This document shows, one piece after another, positions 8,370-16,466 of a stretch of DNA of 26,885 bases (position 1 is its first letter; every line of letters starts with the position of its first letter). The notes beneath the pieces were generated by a model, which did no database searches, had not been told where the DNA came from, and saw nothing but the letters and a program-made list of their open reading frames with translations. Both the position numbers and the translations under genes were made by a program. The stretch is from the NCBI RefSeq assembly GCF_937958975.1, contig NZ_CALGRE010000053.1:1-26885 (forward strand). The letters are read 5' to 3'. This stretch comes from an uncultured Eubacterium sp. (GTDB lineage: Bacteria > Bacillota > Clostridia > Lachnospirales > Lachnospiraceae).

Positions 8370-9224
8370 ATGTACAAGATTGTGAAAAAACAGCAATTAA
8401 ATGACACTGTTGTACGTCTTGATGTTGAAGCGCCGTTTATTGCTGCTAAAGCAAAAGCCGGTCAGTTTATCATTTTCCGTATAGACGAACAAGGCGAACG
8501 TGTACCACTTACAATTGCTGATACCAATCCTGATAAGGGTACTGTAACTATTATTTTTCAGATTGTCGGTCAGTCTACAATGCTTCTTTCACAGATGAAG
8601 GAAGGTGATTACATTTTAGATTTTGTCGGTCCGCTAGGTGCGGCAACCGAATTTGGAGATGCAAAAAAAGTCTGCGTTATCGGAGGCGGTGTCGGAAATG
8701 CGATTGCATATCCATCTGCAAAAGCTTTGTTTCAGGCAGGTGTGGATGTAGATGTTATTGCCGGATTTAGAGATAAAGATATCGTTATATTAGAAGACGA
8801 ATACAAATCCATCTGTAACCGACTTTTCATCACAACCGATGACGGTTCATACGGTGAAAAAGGATTGGTAACAGACAAACTGCAGAGCCTTATTGACGAA
8901 GGAAATAATTACGACCTTGTCATTGCTATCGGACCTATCCCAATGATGAAATTCGTGTCAAAGGTTACCGAGCCTTACAATATAAAAACTCTTGTTTCAT
9001 TAAATCCTATCATGATTGACGGAACCGGTATGTGTGGCGGCTGTCGTGTCACTGTTGGCGGCGAAATTAAATTTGCATGCGTAGACGGTCCTGATTTTGA
9101 CGGACATAAAGTTGACTATGACGAATTAATGAAACGTAATTCAACTTACCGGGATTTTGAAGCACACGACAGAGATAACTGCCGTATGTTCAAAGCAGCT
9201 GACAAAATAGGAGGTACAAAATAA
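8370..9224 (+). CDS. nfnA: NADH-dependent reduced ferredoxin:NADP+ oxidoreductase, small subunit (NfnA)
   Basis: This is the small subunit of the electron-bifurcating transhydrogenase NfnAB, which couples NADPH, NAD+ and ferredoxin. This type is also annotated as sulfide dehydrogenase beta or ferredoxin-NADP reductase alpha subunit. The 284 residues carry an FAD-binding beta-barrel (RVPLTI at 45-50) and an NAD-binding fold with the GGGVGNAIAYP loop at 105-115. A C-terminal [2Fe-2S] site has MCGGC at 221-225 plus Cys237 in FACVDGPDF. The ATG sits behind AGGAGGAATATAA. The stop codon shares its last A with the nfnB ATG, so the two are translationally coupled. Family length is normal and nothing is missing. 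Confidence 0.93.
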   Translation: MYKIVKKQQLNDTVVRLDVEAPFIAAKAKAGQFIIFRIDEQGERVPLTIADTNPDKGTVTIIFQIVGQSTMLLSQMKEGDYILDFVGPLGAATEFGDAKKVCVIGGGVGNAIAYPSAKALFQAGVDVDVIAGFRDKDIVILEDEYKSICNRLFITTDDGSYGEKGLVTDKLQSLIDEGNNYDLVIAIGPIPMMKFVSKVTEPYNIKTLVSLNPIMIDGTGMCGGCRVTVGGEIKFACVDGPDFDGHKVDYDELMKRNSTYRDFEAHDRDNCRMFKAADKIGGTK

Positions 9225-10615
9225 TGCCAAATATGAGTTTAACAAAGGTGCCAATGCCTTCTCAGGAACCAAATATAAGAAATAAAAACTTTGATGAAGT
9301 TGCGCTTGGCTACACAGCTGAGATGGCTATAGAGGAAGCTACAAGATGTATCAATTGTAAAAATAAGCCATGTATGAGCGGCTGTCCTGTATGCGTAAGA
9401 ATACCTGAGTTTATTGAAAAAGTTGCTGCCGGCGAATTTGAAGAAGCATATAAAATTATTACAAGTACAAATGGTCTTCCTGCTGTTTGTGGACGTGTCT
9501 GCCCACAGGAAAATCAATGTGAGGGAAAATGTATCAGAGGAATTAAGGGTGAGCCTGTTTCTATCGGTCGTCTTGAACGCTTTGTCGCTGACTACCATAT
9601 GGCTCATAGCAATGACGATATAGAAAAGCCTGAAAGTAATGGTATTAAAGTGGCTGTTATTGGTGCAGGTCCTGCCGGTCTTACATGCGCAGGCGACCTT
9701 GCAAAGCTTGGATATGAGGTTACTATTTTTGAAGCCTTTCATAAAGCCGGCGGTGTTTTGGTATATGGTATTCCTGAATTTAGACTTCCAAAAGCAATTG
9801 TCCAAAAAGAAGTAGATAATTTAACGAAATTAGGTGTTAAGATTGAAACCAACATGGTTATCGGTCGTATCCTTTCTGTTGATGAGATTATGGAAATGGG
9901 CTTTAAAGCTGTATTTATCGGCTCAGGTGCAGGTCTTCCATCATTTATGGGAATTGAAGGCGAAGCATTAATCGGCGTGTACTCAGCTAATGAATATCTG
10001 ACGAGAGCTAATCTGATGAAAGCATATTTAAATGATTATGACACACCTGTTATTAAGAGCAAAAATGTAGCTGTTGTAGGCGGTGGAAACGTAGCAATGG
10101 ATGCAGCGAGAACTGCTCTCAGACTTGGCGCTGAAAATGTATATATTGTTTATCGTCGAGGTATGGAAGAACTTCCTGCCAGAAAAGAAGAAGTAGAACA
10201 TGCAGAAGAAGAAGGAATTATCTTTAAGACATTACACAATCCTGTAAAACTTATCGGTGACGAGGAAGGTCGTGTCTGCAAAATGGAATGCATTAAAATG
10301 GAACTTGGCGAAGCAGATGCTTCCGGTCGTAGACGTCCGGTCGCAATTGAAGGAAGTAACTTTGAAATCGATGTTGACACTGTAATTATGTCGATTGGAA
10401 CATCTCCAAACCCACTTCTTAGAACTACTACTGAAGGACTGGAAGCTAATAAATGGGGATGCCTTGTAGTTAATGAAGATACTTTAGAAACTACAAGGGA
10501 AAATGTTTACGCCGGTGGCGATGCCGTAACCGGTGCAGCTACGGTAATTCTGGCAATGGGCGCCGGAAAACAGGCAGCTGAAAACATCCACAAAAGATTA
10601 TCTGAAACAAAATAA
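9224..10615 (+). CDS. nfnB: NADH-dependent reduced ferredoxin:NADP+ oxidoreductase, large subunit (NfnB, GltA-like)
   Basis: This 463-residue flavoprotein is of the glutamate-synthase small-subunit type. The N-terminal domain carries two cysteine clusters for [4Fe-4S] centres: Cys42/45/50/54 in CINCKNKPCMSGC, and Cys89/93/99/103 in CGRVCPQENQCEGKC. An FAD-binding GAGPAGL motif (about 147-153) and a second Rossmann motif, GGGNVAMDAART, for NADP(H) follow. Products of this type are often annotated as homotetrameric NADPH glutamate synthase. The 1-base overlap with nfnA identifies it as the NfnB bifurcating subunit instead. The operon ends at the hairpin at 10631-10673. Confidence 0.93.
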   Translation: MPNMSLTKVPMPSQEPNIRNKNFDEVALGYTAEMAIEEATRCINCKNKPCMSGCPVCVRIPEFIEKVAAGEFEEAYKIITSTNGLPAVCGRVCPQENQCEGKCIRGIKGEPVSIGRLERFVADYHMAHSNDDIEKPESNGIKVAVIGAGPAGLTCAGDLAKLGYEVTIFEAFHKAGGVLVYGIPEFRLPKAIVQKEVDNLTKLGVKIETNMVIGRILSVDEIMEMGFKAVFIGSGAGLPSFMGIEGEALIGVYSANEYLTRANLMKAYLNDYDTPVIKSKNVAVVGGGNVAMDAARTALRLGAENVYIVYRRGMEELPARKEEVEHAEEEGIIFKTLHNPVKLIGDEEGRVCKMECIKMELGEADASGRRRPVAIEGSNFEIDVDTVIMSIGTSPNPLLRTTTEGLEANKWGCLVVNEDTLETTRENVYAGGDAVTGAATVILAMGAGKQAAENIHKRLSETK

Positions 10616-10630
10616 TTTTATCTTTATATA

Positions 10631-10673
10631 AAAAGCCGGATTGTGAATCCAAACGTTTCACAATCCGGCTTTT
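10631..10673. terminator. Bidirectional terminator between nfnAB and GH128 gene
   Basis: AAAAGCCGGATTGTGAA pairs almost perfectly with TTTCACAATCCGGCTTTT around an 8-9 base loop. There are T-rich tails on both strands. It ends nfnAB on plus and the GH128 gene, whose stop is at 10675, on minus. Confidence 0.92.
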
Positions 10674-10674
10674 A

Positions 10675-12702
10675 TTATCTTATAATTTTGACTTTCTTAG
10701 CATTACTCCATTTTCCATAGCTTTTCTTTTTATTTACTACTCTTATGGCTCTCGCTTTCACATAAAGTTTCTTTCTTCTTTTTATTTTTTTTGATTTTAC
10801 AGTAAATTTTACTTTTTTTACCGTTTTTTTCACGAGAATTTTCTTAAACTTCTTTGAATTAGAAATTTTAATTTGATATCTATTTGCCTTTGCAATCTTT
10901 TTCAAAGAAATTTTTATGCTCACTGAAGTTTTCTTCTTTACCGCCTTCTTTACTTTTGTTTTACAAATTTGTGGCGATGCCGCTTTCGTAGTTTCCTTAT
11001 CTCTCCCAGGCTTAGTTGTAACTTCTTCTGTCGTTGGCTGACCTGTCGGTCTTGGAGTGGAAGTTTCAACTGTCGGTGTCTCGTCCACGCTGACATCATC
11101 CGTTCCATATATCGCTATATCATAAATCGAATAACCATAGTTGGTTGTTCTTGCAGTCCCGACAATTCTCACATATCTGGCGGCTGTCATTTGATTTAAA
11201 GTAATGGTATCACATCTGTTCTGATATTTTCCCATTTCTTCTGCTTCAGCTACCGTTACATACTCTTTTCCATCTGTCGAAACTTGTATATGATAATTCT
11301 TAGCACTGGCATCTTCCCACAAAATATTGAACTGCTTTATATTTTTTACTCTACCCAAATCAATTGTGAATGTCTGTGGGTCTATACCATGAATCGATTC
11401 CCAGCGACTCATAATGTCATTATCAATTGCATTTTTTGCAAAACCATTTCCCTGTTCCGATGTTGCCGAAACAGAAACTTCCGGCGACATTAAATAGTCC
11501 TCACAGGTTACACCTTTTATCGTAATTTCATCCGATAATAATGTTGTTCTCTTTACATCTGATATTTTATAATTTGGCACAGGAATAGGTGTAGGAGCAT
11601 AACCTTCCGGATTTCCCAATTGTACATAAGTCTGTCCCAAATCTGTAAGTTTCCCTGTAGAATTTGTCCAAAGTGCAGAAGCACCATTATTACCATCTGT
11701 TGTATCAAAGGAAAACCATGAATATCTCTCAACATAGTCTCTTTCATTTAGACCTTTAATCACTGTTTCCAGAAATTCATTTACAGACTCCCTTGCCCAT
11801 TTATTATTATATCCCCAACCACTCACCGCAAATTCGGTAATCCAGATTGGTTTGTGATACATCTTATATGTCGCATCCACAACTTCTGTTAAAAATGTAT
11901 TTGCACCTGCCGCACCTCCGTATGTTTCATAATAACAATGAAGCGGAATAAAATCTATTGTACTATGGTCGATAGAATCCATAAATGTTCTAAGCCATGT
12001 TCCATTTCCCCATGATGGGCTAAATGCCGGTGCCGGAGAACCAAGATGATAGTCATATCCTAAAAACTTATTCCAATGACTAATCGCTGTATTCACATCA
12101 ATATTACTTCCGCCAACATTTCCTCCCATATCCGGCTCATTATAAGCTAAAAGATATTTGTAACCAAGCCCTGCAACTCTGGATATACTACTTTCTGCGC
12201 CAAGCCCCCATATCATAGGAACAAACTCTATATTCTTATATGTTCGATATGAAAATGGGTCGGTTCCCCAGCTATAATACCATCCCATGTTCATACTTAC
12301 AGGATTAAGATTTCTTCCCATCTCGTTGTTTACACACAAGCCTTTTTTAGTTACACCAAACGAAACCTTATCCGTTCTTAGCAGGGAACCATCTGTATGT
12401 TTAGATTCCACATATACATCATACATTTTTACTTTTGTAGTATAAAATTCATATGAAGTCCCCTCTGTAGTTCCTACTAATTTTCCATCGATATAAACAT
12501 CGTAAGATTTCACGTCTGATGAAATGTCTGCTGACCATTTAATATCAAAATGTCCCGCTCCCAACAACGAATTTTCCATCGGACTTATAATTTCAAATTG
12601 TGCCGCTCCATAAACGTTCGCATTATGCTCTATTACCGGAACAACAGCTATAAGCATAATGAGCGATAAAATAATCGCCCAATTTTTTTTGATGTGTTTC
12701 AT
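10675..12702 (-). CDS. Secreted GH128-family beta-1,3-glucanase with F5/8C domain and Lys-rich C-terminal domain
   Basis: This 675-residue protein consists of a signal peptide (1-32), an Ig-like domain (about 34-120) and a GH128 catalytic barrel (about 122-365). An F5/8C carbohydrate-binding domain (about 400-533), a Thr/Pro linker (540-577) and a strongly cationic FN3-like C-terminal domain (578-675) follow. The two catalytic glutamates are Glu189 in AYNEPDMGG and Glu290 in IWITEFAV. GH128 enzymes act on beta-1,3-glucans. I chose the ATG at 12700-12702 because AAGGAGG lies 5 bases upstream; a longer frame from 12741 would place that ribosome site inside the gene. It is a tandem paralogue of the gene at 12834-14996, but instead of the shared C-terminal module it ends in the Lys-rich domain. 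Confidence 0.9.
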   Translation of the reverse strand: MKHIKKNWAIILSLIMLIAVVPVIEHNANVYGAAQFEIISPMENSLLGAGHFDIKWSADISSDVKSYDVYIDGKLVGTTEGTSYEFYTTKVKMYDVYVESKHTDGSLLRTDKVSFGVTKKGLCVNNEMGRNLNPVSMNMGWYYSWGTDPFSYRTYKNIEFVPMIWGLGAESSISRVAGLGYKYLLAYNEPDMGGNVGGSNIDVNTAISHWNKFLGYDYHLGSPAPAFSPSWGNGTWLRTFMDSIDHSTIDFIPLHCYYETYGGAAGANTFLTEVVDATYKMYHKPIWITEFAVSGWGYNNKWARESVNEFLETVIKGLNERDYVERYSWFSFDTTDGNNGASALWTNSTGKLTDLGQTYVQLGNPEGYAPTPIPVPNYKISDVKRTTLLSDEITIKGVTCEDYLMSPEVSVSATSEQGNGFAKNAIDNDIMSRWESIHGIDPQTFTIDLGRVKNIKQFNILWEDASAKNYHIQVSTDGKEYVTVAEAEEMGKYQNRCDTITLNQMTAARYVRIVGTARTTNYGYSIYDIAIYGTDDVSVDETPTVETSTPRPTGQPTTEEVTTKPGRDKETTKAASPQICKTKVKKAVKKKTSVSIKISLKKIAKANRYQIKISNSKKFKKILVKKTVKKVKFTVKSKKIKRRKKLYVKARAIRVVNKKKSYGKWSNAKKVKIIR

Positions 12703-12755
12703 AACATCCTCCTTAAAAATTGTGATTATCTTACCCTTCAATCTTCCCTAATTTA

Positions 12756-12784
12756 GTTATAAACAAAAAACGTTTTTAAAACAA
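12756..12784 (-). promoter_or_regulatory. Candidate promoter of the first GH128 gene with palindromic spacer
   Basis: The minus strand has TTGTTT (12779-12784), 17 bases, TATAAC (12756-12761). The 12-bp palindrome AAAAACGTTTTT (12766-12777) with a central CG lies in the spacer, the pattern of a LacI/CcpA-type operator. Promoter moderately likely; regulator unknown. Confidence 0.5.
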
Positions 12785-12833
12785 TTATCAACTTGAATAA
12801 AAAAATGTAGCATTCTTTGTGAGATTTGCCAAT

Positions 12834-14996
12834 TTATTTTGAAATGATGCTATTCCAATTATAATCAACCTCTTCATATGTTGGATTTACTACTTTTAAA
12901 ATATTGCTATATAAATACTGATGAGAAGTATAATTATTCATTCTATTATTTTGATATAAAGTAGAACTGATACCATAAATAGAATAACTATATATTTTAC
13001 TATACCTGTACGTTCCGTCCTCTAATAATGCATATGCTCTTACCTTATATTTTGAAGTATACTCAGGTTCATTAAATGCAGTAAACATAGTCGTCCTAAC
13101 AAAACATATCTGTGAGTCTTTATTTTCCATTACCGGATTTAATGTTCCAATTGATGTAGAACCATATGATTTTACATATATATTATCGCTGCCAACGAAC
13201 ATTTCTGTATCACTTATATGAAAATCTGTACCATTTGCAGAGGATATGGCATATACAAAGCCCCATTCTTTAACTTTTTTAGTATCAATTTCCGGCTCAA
13301 CAGCACCTATAACACGACTTCCCTGCAATACTGTGCTTATCTGATAACCTTCTATTGTGACCTTATCACTTATAGGAATTTCTTTTGTTTTATCTATTCC
13401 ATAAACTGCAATATCCCGAATCGAATATCCATAACTTGTATTTCTCTTGACTCCATTTACTCTAATATATCTTGCATTTACTGTATTACTCAATATGATA
13501 TCGTCATTTTTATAGTCATAGGAAATTCCATCCTCCTCTCCAGCAATGCTGTAAAATTCCTGTCCATCCTGGGATACTTCTACATAATATTCCCTAGCTC
13601 CTGCTGCTTCCCATATAATACTTACTTGTTTTATATCGATGCTTTTTCCTAAATCCAATATAAGATTTGAGGGATCCGTATTCCACTTACTCTCCCATCT
13701 GGTCGATATATCATCATCTATCGCTTTTATAGCAGAATTATCACTATTATAATCCGATGTGGAAACTACTTTCGTATTTTTAACATCAATAAAATCTCTA
13801 TACTCCTGCCCATCGATACATATCGTATTGTCCAACAAAGTCTTTCTTGTAGTTGATGACATAGCAAATATCTGACCGGACTTTGGCTGATTTATATATC
13901 CTTCAGGATTTCCCAATTCCACATACAGTCTTCCTAATTCCGTTAAATCTCCCGTTTCATAATTATATAATGAAGCAATTCCGTTATTCCGGTCTGTTGT
14001 ATTAAAGGAGAACCACGCAAACCTCTCAACATACTCTCTCTCATTTAGTCCTTTGACAGCCTCTTCCATAAATTCTTTTACCGAATCAATATGTGCAGAA
14101 TCATCATAAGCCCATCCGTCCACTGCAAACTCCGTAATCCATATTGGCTTGTGATACATTTCGTATGTCTTATCTACAACTTCTCTCAGAAATGTCTGTG
14201 CTGCTTCTTTTCCTGTATACTGTGAGTAATAGCAATGAAGTGCAATAAAATCAACCGTACTCTGGTCTATTCCATTCATAAAGGTTCGAAACCATACCCC
14301 ATTATCCCAAGATGGACTAAGTGCCGGTGCTGGTGAACCCAAATAATAATCATTTCCAATAAATTTAAACCAATTAGATATTGCCGTGTTCACATCAATT
14401 TTACTTCCCCCGACATCTCCCCCCATATCCGGCTCATTATATGCCAACATATGTTTATAACCTGCACTTACAACGTAGCTGATATCTCCCTCGCTGGCTC
14501 TTCCCCATATCATAGGAACATACTCTGTATTTTCAAACGCATTATAATTGTGAGGATGTGATGCCCAATTGTAATACCAGCCAATATTCATCTCTTCCGG
14601 TTCTAAATACTTTGCCATCTCCTCATTAGCACATAGTCCCTTTTTCGTTACGCCAAATGAAACTGTATCTGTTGTAGAAATAGTATTATCTATAAACTCT
14701 GCCGTAACATATATTTCATACATCTTTACATTTGTTGTATAATATTCATATTTTGTTTCATTCGTAGTAGCTACCTGTTTTCCATCTACAAAAATTTTGT
14801 AACTTTTTACTGCCTTTCCTGTGGGTTTTGTCCATTTAATATCAAAATGTCCTGCTCCGATTAAACCATTATTTATCGGACTTACTATCTTGAACTCTTC
14901 CGTTGATGCCATTGTTTCAGTAATATTTTTTCCTGACAACACTGTAACCATCATTAGCATACACAACGCAAAACTCATTATTTTTTTAACTCTCAT
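12834..14996 (-). CDS. Secreted GH128-family beta-1,3-glucanase with F5/8C and shared C-terminal module
   Basis: This 720-residue protein has a signal peptide (1-30), an Ig-like domain (about 34-115), a GH128 barrel (about 118-363), an F5/8C domain (about 400-533) and the C-terminal module (541-720). The module is also found on the GH5 and MBL-fold proteins. Catalytic Glu188 lies in AYNEPDMGG and Glu289 in IWITEFAV. The first three domains align almost end to end with the neighbouring GH128 protein, so the pair arose by tandem duplication and later swapped C-termini. The ATG follows AAGGAG with 5-base spacing. The gap to the downstream paralogue is 131 bases and holds a separate candidate promoter, so each gene may be controlled on its own. 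Confidence 0.9.
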   Translation of the reverse strand: MRVKKIMSFALCMLMMVTVLSGKNITETMASTEEFKIVSPINNGLIGAGHFDIKWTKPTGKAVKSYKIFVDGKQVATTNETKYEYYTTNVKMYEIYVTAEFIDNTISTTDTVSFGVTKKGLCANEEMAKYLEPEEMNIGWYYNWASHPHNYNAFENTEYVPMIWGRASEGDISYVVSAGYKHMLAYNEPDMGGDVGGSKIDVNTAISNWFKFIGNDYYLGSPAPALSPSWDNGVWFRTFMNGIDQSTVDFIALHCYYSQYTGKEAAQTFLREVVDKTYEMYHKPIWITEFAVDGWAYDDSAHIDSVKEFMEEAVKGLNEREYVERFAWFSFNTTDRNNGIASLYNYETGDLTELGRLYVELGNPEGYINQPKSGQIFAMSSTTRKTLLDNTICIDGQEYRDFIDVKNTKVVSTSDYNSDNSAIKAIDDDISTRWESKWNTDPSNLILDLGKSIDIKQVSIIWEAAGAREYYVEVSQDGQEFYSIAGEEDGISYDYKNDDIILSNTVNARYIRVNGVKRNTSYGYSIRDIAVYGIDKTKEIPISDKVTIEGYQISTVLQGSRVIGAVEPEIDTKKVKEWGFVYAISSANGTDFHISDTEMFVGSDNIYVKSYGSTSIGTLNPVMENKDSQICFVRTTMFTAFNEPEYTSKYKVRAYALLEDGTYRYSKIYSYSIYGISSTLYQNNRMNNYTSHQYLYSNILKVVNPTYEEVDYNWNSIISK

Positions 14997-15016
14997 ATAT
15001 ACTCCTTCCTTTGTAA

Positions 15017-15070
15017 GTTAACGTTAACATTTTATGTTTTAATTGTATCATGTTAAATATAAATTCCTAA
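15017..15070 (-). promoter_or_regulatory. Promoter and LacI-type operator of the second GH128 gene
   Basis: The minus strand has a weak -35 TTAGGA (15065-15070), 17 bases, and -10 TACAAT (15042-15047). Downstream, at roughly +8 to +19, is the perfect 12-bp palindrome GTTAACGTTAAC (15017-15028), typical of LacI/GalR-family operators. No such regulator gene is in the window. Confidence 0.55.
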
Positions 15071-15219
15071 TATGCACTAAAAAATAAACACCATTTCTAA
15101 AAAATCCACCTATTTTATTATCTTAATTCAATTAGTTCAAAATTTTTTTATTAATGCCAATATTTAGATTAAAAATAAATTAATTATTTTGAATAAATTT
15201 AGAAATAATAAAATAAGTA

Positions 15220-15264
15220 TTGACAAAAAATAAATAAACGGTATAATGATAACAGTTACTATTA
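15220..15264 (+). promoter_or_regulatory. Promoter with overlapping palindrome upstream of the Fur/PerR-family gene
   Basis: TTGACA (15220-15225), 16-base spacer, TATAAT (15242-15247). A 10-1-10 inverted repeat, TAATGATAAC-a-GTTACTATTA with 8 of 10 matches (15244-15264), covers the -10 and start site. This is the expected position for autorepression by a Fur/PerR-type dimer. Confidence 0.75.
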
Positions 15265-15280
15265 TTGTTTTGGAGGGAAT

Positions 15281-15661
15281 ATGACCAAGCGAAGCCTACA
15301 AAGAGAATTAATTAGAGAAAACTTAATTGGTCGCTATGACCACCCTACTGCTGATATGGTATATCAAAGTATACGCCAACAGCTTCCTACCATTAGTCTG
15401 GGAACTGTGTATAGAAATCTTCGATTTCTAGTCGAGCAGGGTGAGGCCATATCTCTTAAATTAGGTGATGGCCGCGAACATTTTGATGGTCATATCGAGC
15501 CTCATTATCACTTTATTTGCAATGAATGTGCATCCGTCGAGGATATCTTTATGAAAGATTTTCCTATTTGTGACGAAGCAAAAAAACATTACAATGGTGA
15601 AATTTTAGGTCATTGTACTTATTTTTATGGCCTATGTAATAAATGTAAGCAAAAACATTAA
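15281..15661 (+). CDS. Fur/PerR-family metal-dependent transcriptional repressor
   Basis: This 126-residue protein has an N-terminal winged helix (about 1-75, with the SLGTVYRNLRFL recognition region) and a C-terminal dimerisation and metal domain. Two CxxC pairs, CNEC at about 84-87 and CNKC at about 118-121, form the structural zinc site. His residues in EHFDGHIEPHYHF could make up the regulatory metal site. The size and partner gene (rubrerythrin 51 bases downstream) favour the peroxide-sensing PerR branch over iron-responsive Fur, but this cannot be settled from motifs alone. The ribosome site is GGAGGGAAT before ATG. It probably represses its own operon through the palindrome at 15244-15264. 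Confidence 0.88.
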   Translation: MTKRSLQRELIRENLIGRYDHPTADMVYQSIRQQLPTISLGTVYRNLRFLVEQGEAISLKLGDGREHFDGHIEPHYHFICNECASVEDIFMKDFPICDEAKKHYNGEILGHCTYFYGLCNKCKQKH

Positions 15662-15712
15662 TGGTAAAACCATTTATATTAATAATTATTTCAAATTTAG
15701 GAGGAATTTAAA

Positions 15713-16258
15713 ATGGCAAAATTTGTATGTTCAGTATGTGGATATGTTCATGAAGGAGATTCAGCACCAGAAAAATGCCCAGTTTGTGGTGTACCGGCTG
15801 AAAAATTTAATAAGGTTGAAGAAGGCGAAAAAGCTTGGGCTGCAGAGCATGTTGTTGGTGTAGCACAGGGAGTTAGTGAAGACATTATCAAGGATTTAAG
15901 AGCAAATTTTGAAGGCGAATGTTCAGAAGTTGGTATGTATCTTGCAATGGCTAGAGTTGCTCATAGAGAAGGATATCCTGAAATCGGTCTTTACTGGGAG
16001 AAGGCTGCTTATGAGGAAGCTGAACATGCTGCTAAATTTGCAGAGTTACTTGGTGAAGTTGTGACAGACAGCACAAAGAAGAATCTTGAAATGAGAGTTG
16101 AAGCTGAAAACGGTGCAACAGCAGGTAAATTTGACCTTGCTAAGAGAGCAAAAGCTGCAAACCTTGACGCAATCCATGATACAGTACATGAGATGGCTAG
16201 AGATGAGGCAAGACACGGCAAGGCATTTGAAGGATTACTTAAGAGATACTTTGGATAA
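15713..16258 (+). CDS. Reverse rubrerythrin (NADH peroxidase-type)
   Basis: The 181 residues begin with a rubredoxin-like FeS4 domain (VCSVCGY at 5-11 and CPVCG at 22-26). A ferritin-like four-helix domain follows (about 50-180) with the di-iron ligands in EGECSEVGMY, AAYEEAEHAAKF and ARDEARHGKAF. The rubredoxin domain at the N-terminus, rather than the C-terminus, marks the reverse type described in clostridia, which reduces peroxide (and, with partners, oxygen) at the expense of NADH. The ATG lies behind TAGGAGGAATTTAAA. It is probably co-transcribed with the PerR-like gene. Confidence 0.93.
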   Translation: MAKFVCSVCGYVHEGDSAPEKCPVCGVPAEKFNKVEEGEKAWAAEHVVGVAQGVSEDIIKDLRANFEGECSEVGMYLAMARVAHREGYPEIGLYWEKAAYEEAEHAAKFAELLGEVVTDSTKKNLEMRVEAENGATAGKFDLAKRAKAANLDAIHDTVHEMARDEARHGKAFEGLLKRYFG

Positions 16259-16396
16259 TTACGAGCAACGTTAAAATAATAGACTCACACCGAGGGAGTT
16301 TACTCACTAAGGTGTGAGTTTTGTTATTTTAATGTTGTGACAATCTCCAGCGAGAAGCACCGAAGTGGATTCGAGCTGGAGGTTGCTCGTGATTAT
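16255..16396 (+). other. Multi-stem structured element at the rubrerythrin 3' end
   Basis: A long outer stem pairs 16255-16269 with 16382-16396; all 15 positions pair in RNA, one as G-U. It encloses two hairpins. The first is 16271-16291 with 16311-16332 (9 bp ACTCACACC/GGTGTGAGT plus 9 bp TTAAAATAA/TTATTTTAA). The second is 16345-16351 with 16375-16381 (CTCCAGC/GCTGGAG) and has an inner CAC-CGAA-GTG hairpin. The outer stem starts within the last codon of rubrerythrin. It could be a structured 3' RNA or a small palindromic repeat element; I do not recognise a known family. Confidence 0.6.
16283..16330 (+). terminator. Probable intrinsic terminator after rubrerythrin
   Basis: The stem ACTCACACC (16283-16291) with GGTGTGAGT (16311-16319) is followed by TTTTGTTATTTT. 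It is part of the larger structure at 16255-16396. Confidence 0.7.
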
Positions 16397-16434
16397 AAGT
16401 CATAACGCCTTTAAAGGGAATTAAAGAATTATCA

Positions 16435-16466
16435 AGAGGATGGATATTTTATCTGTCCTCTTTTTT
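16435..16466 (+). terminator. Second, strong intrinsic terminator
   Basis: A 12-bp stem AGAGGATGGATA/TATCTGTCCTCT (two G-U pairs in RNA) with a 3-base TTT loop is followed by a T6 run. No reading frame lies between it and the structured element, so it either ends a long rubrerythrin 3' UTR or a separate small RNA. Confidence 0.85.

Noticed and set aside
9239..9805. 188-codon minus-strand reading frame inside nfnB
   Set aside because: It is antisense to a clearly conserved NfnB coding sequence and has no ribosome site or family resemblance.
9224..10615. Glutamate synthase small subunit
   Set aside because: The sequence family is shared, but the one-base coupling to NfnA and absence of a large subunit point to the bifurcating NfnAB complex.
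10675..12741. Longer GH128 start at 12741
   Set aside because: The AAGGAGG ribosome site would lie inside the coding sequence; the ATG at 12702 follows it at the right distance and starts a proper signal peptide.
15244..15264. Classical Fur box
   Set aside because: The palindrome does not fit the GATAATGATAATCATTATC consensus well; a PerR-like or lineage-specific site is more likely.
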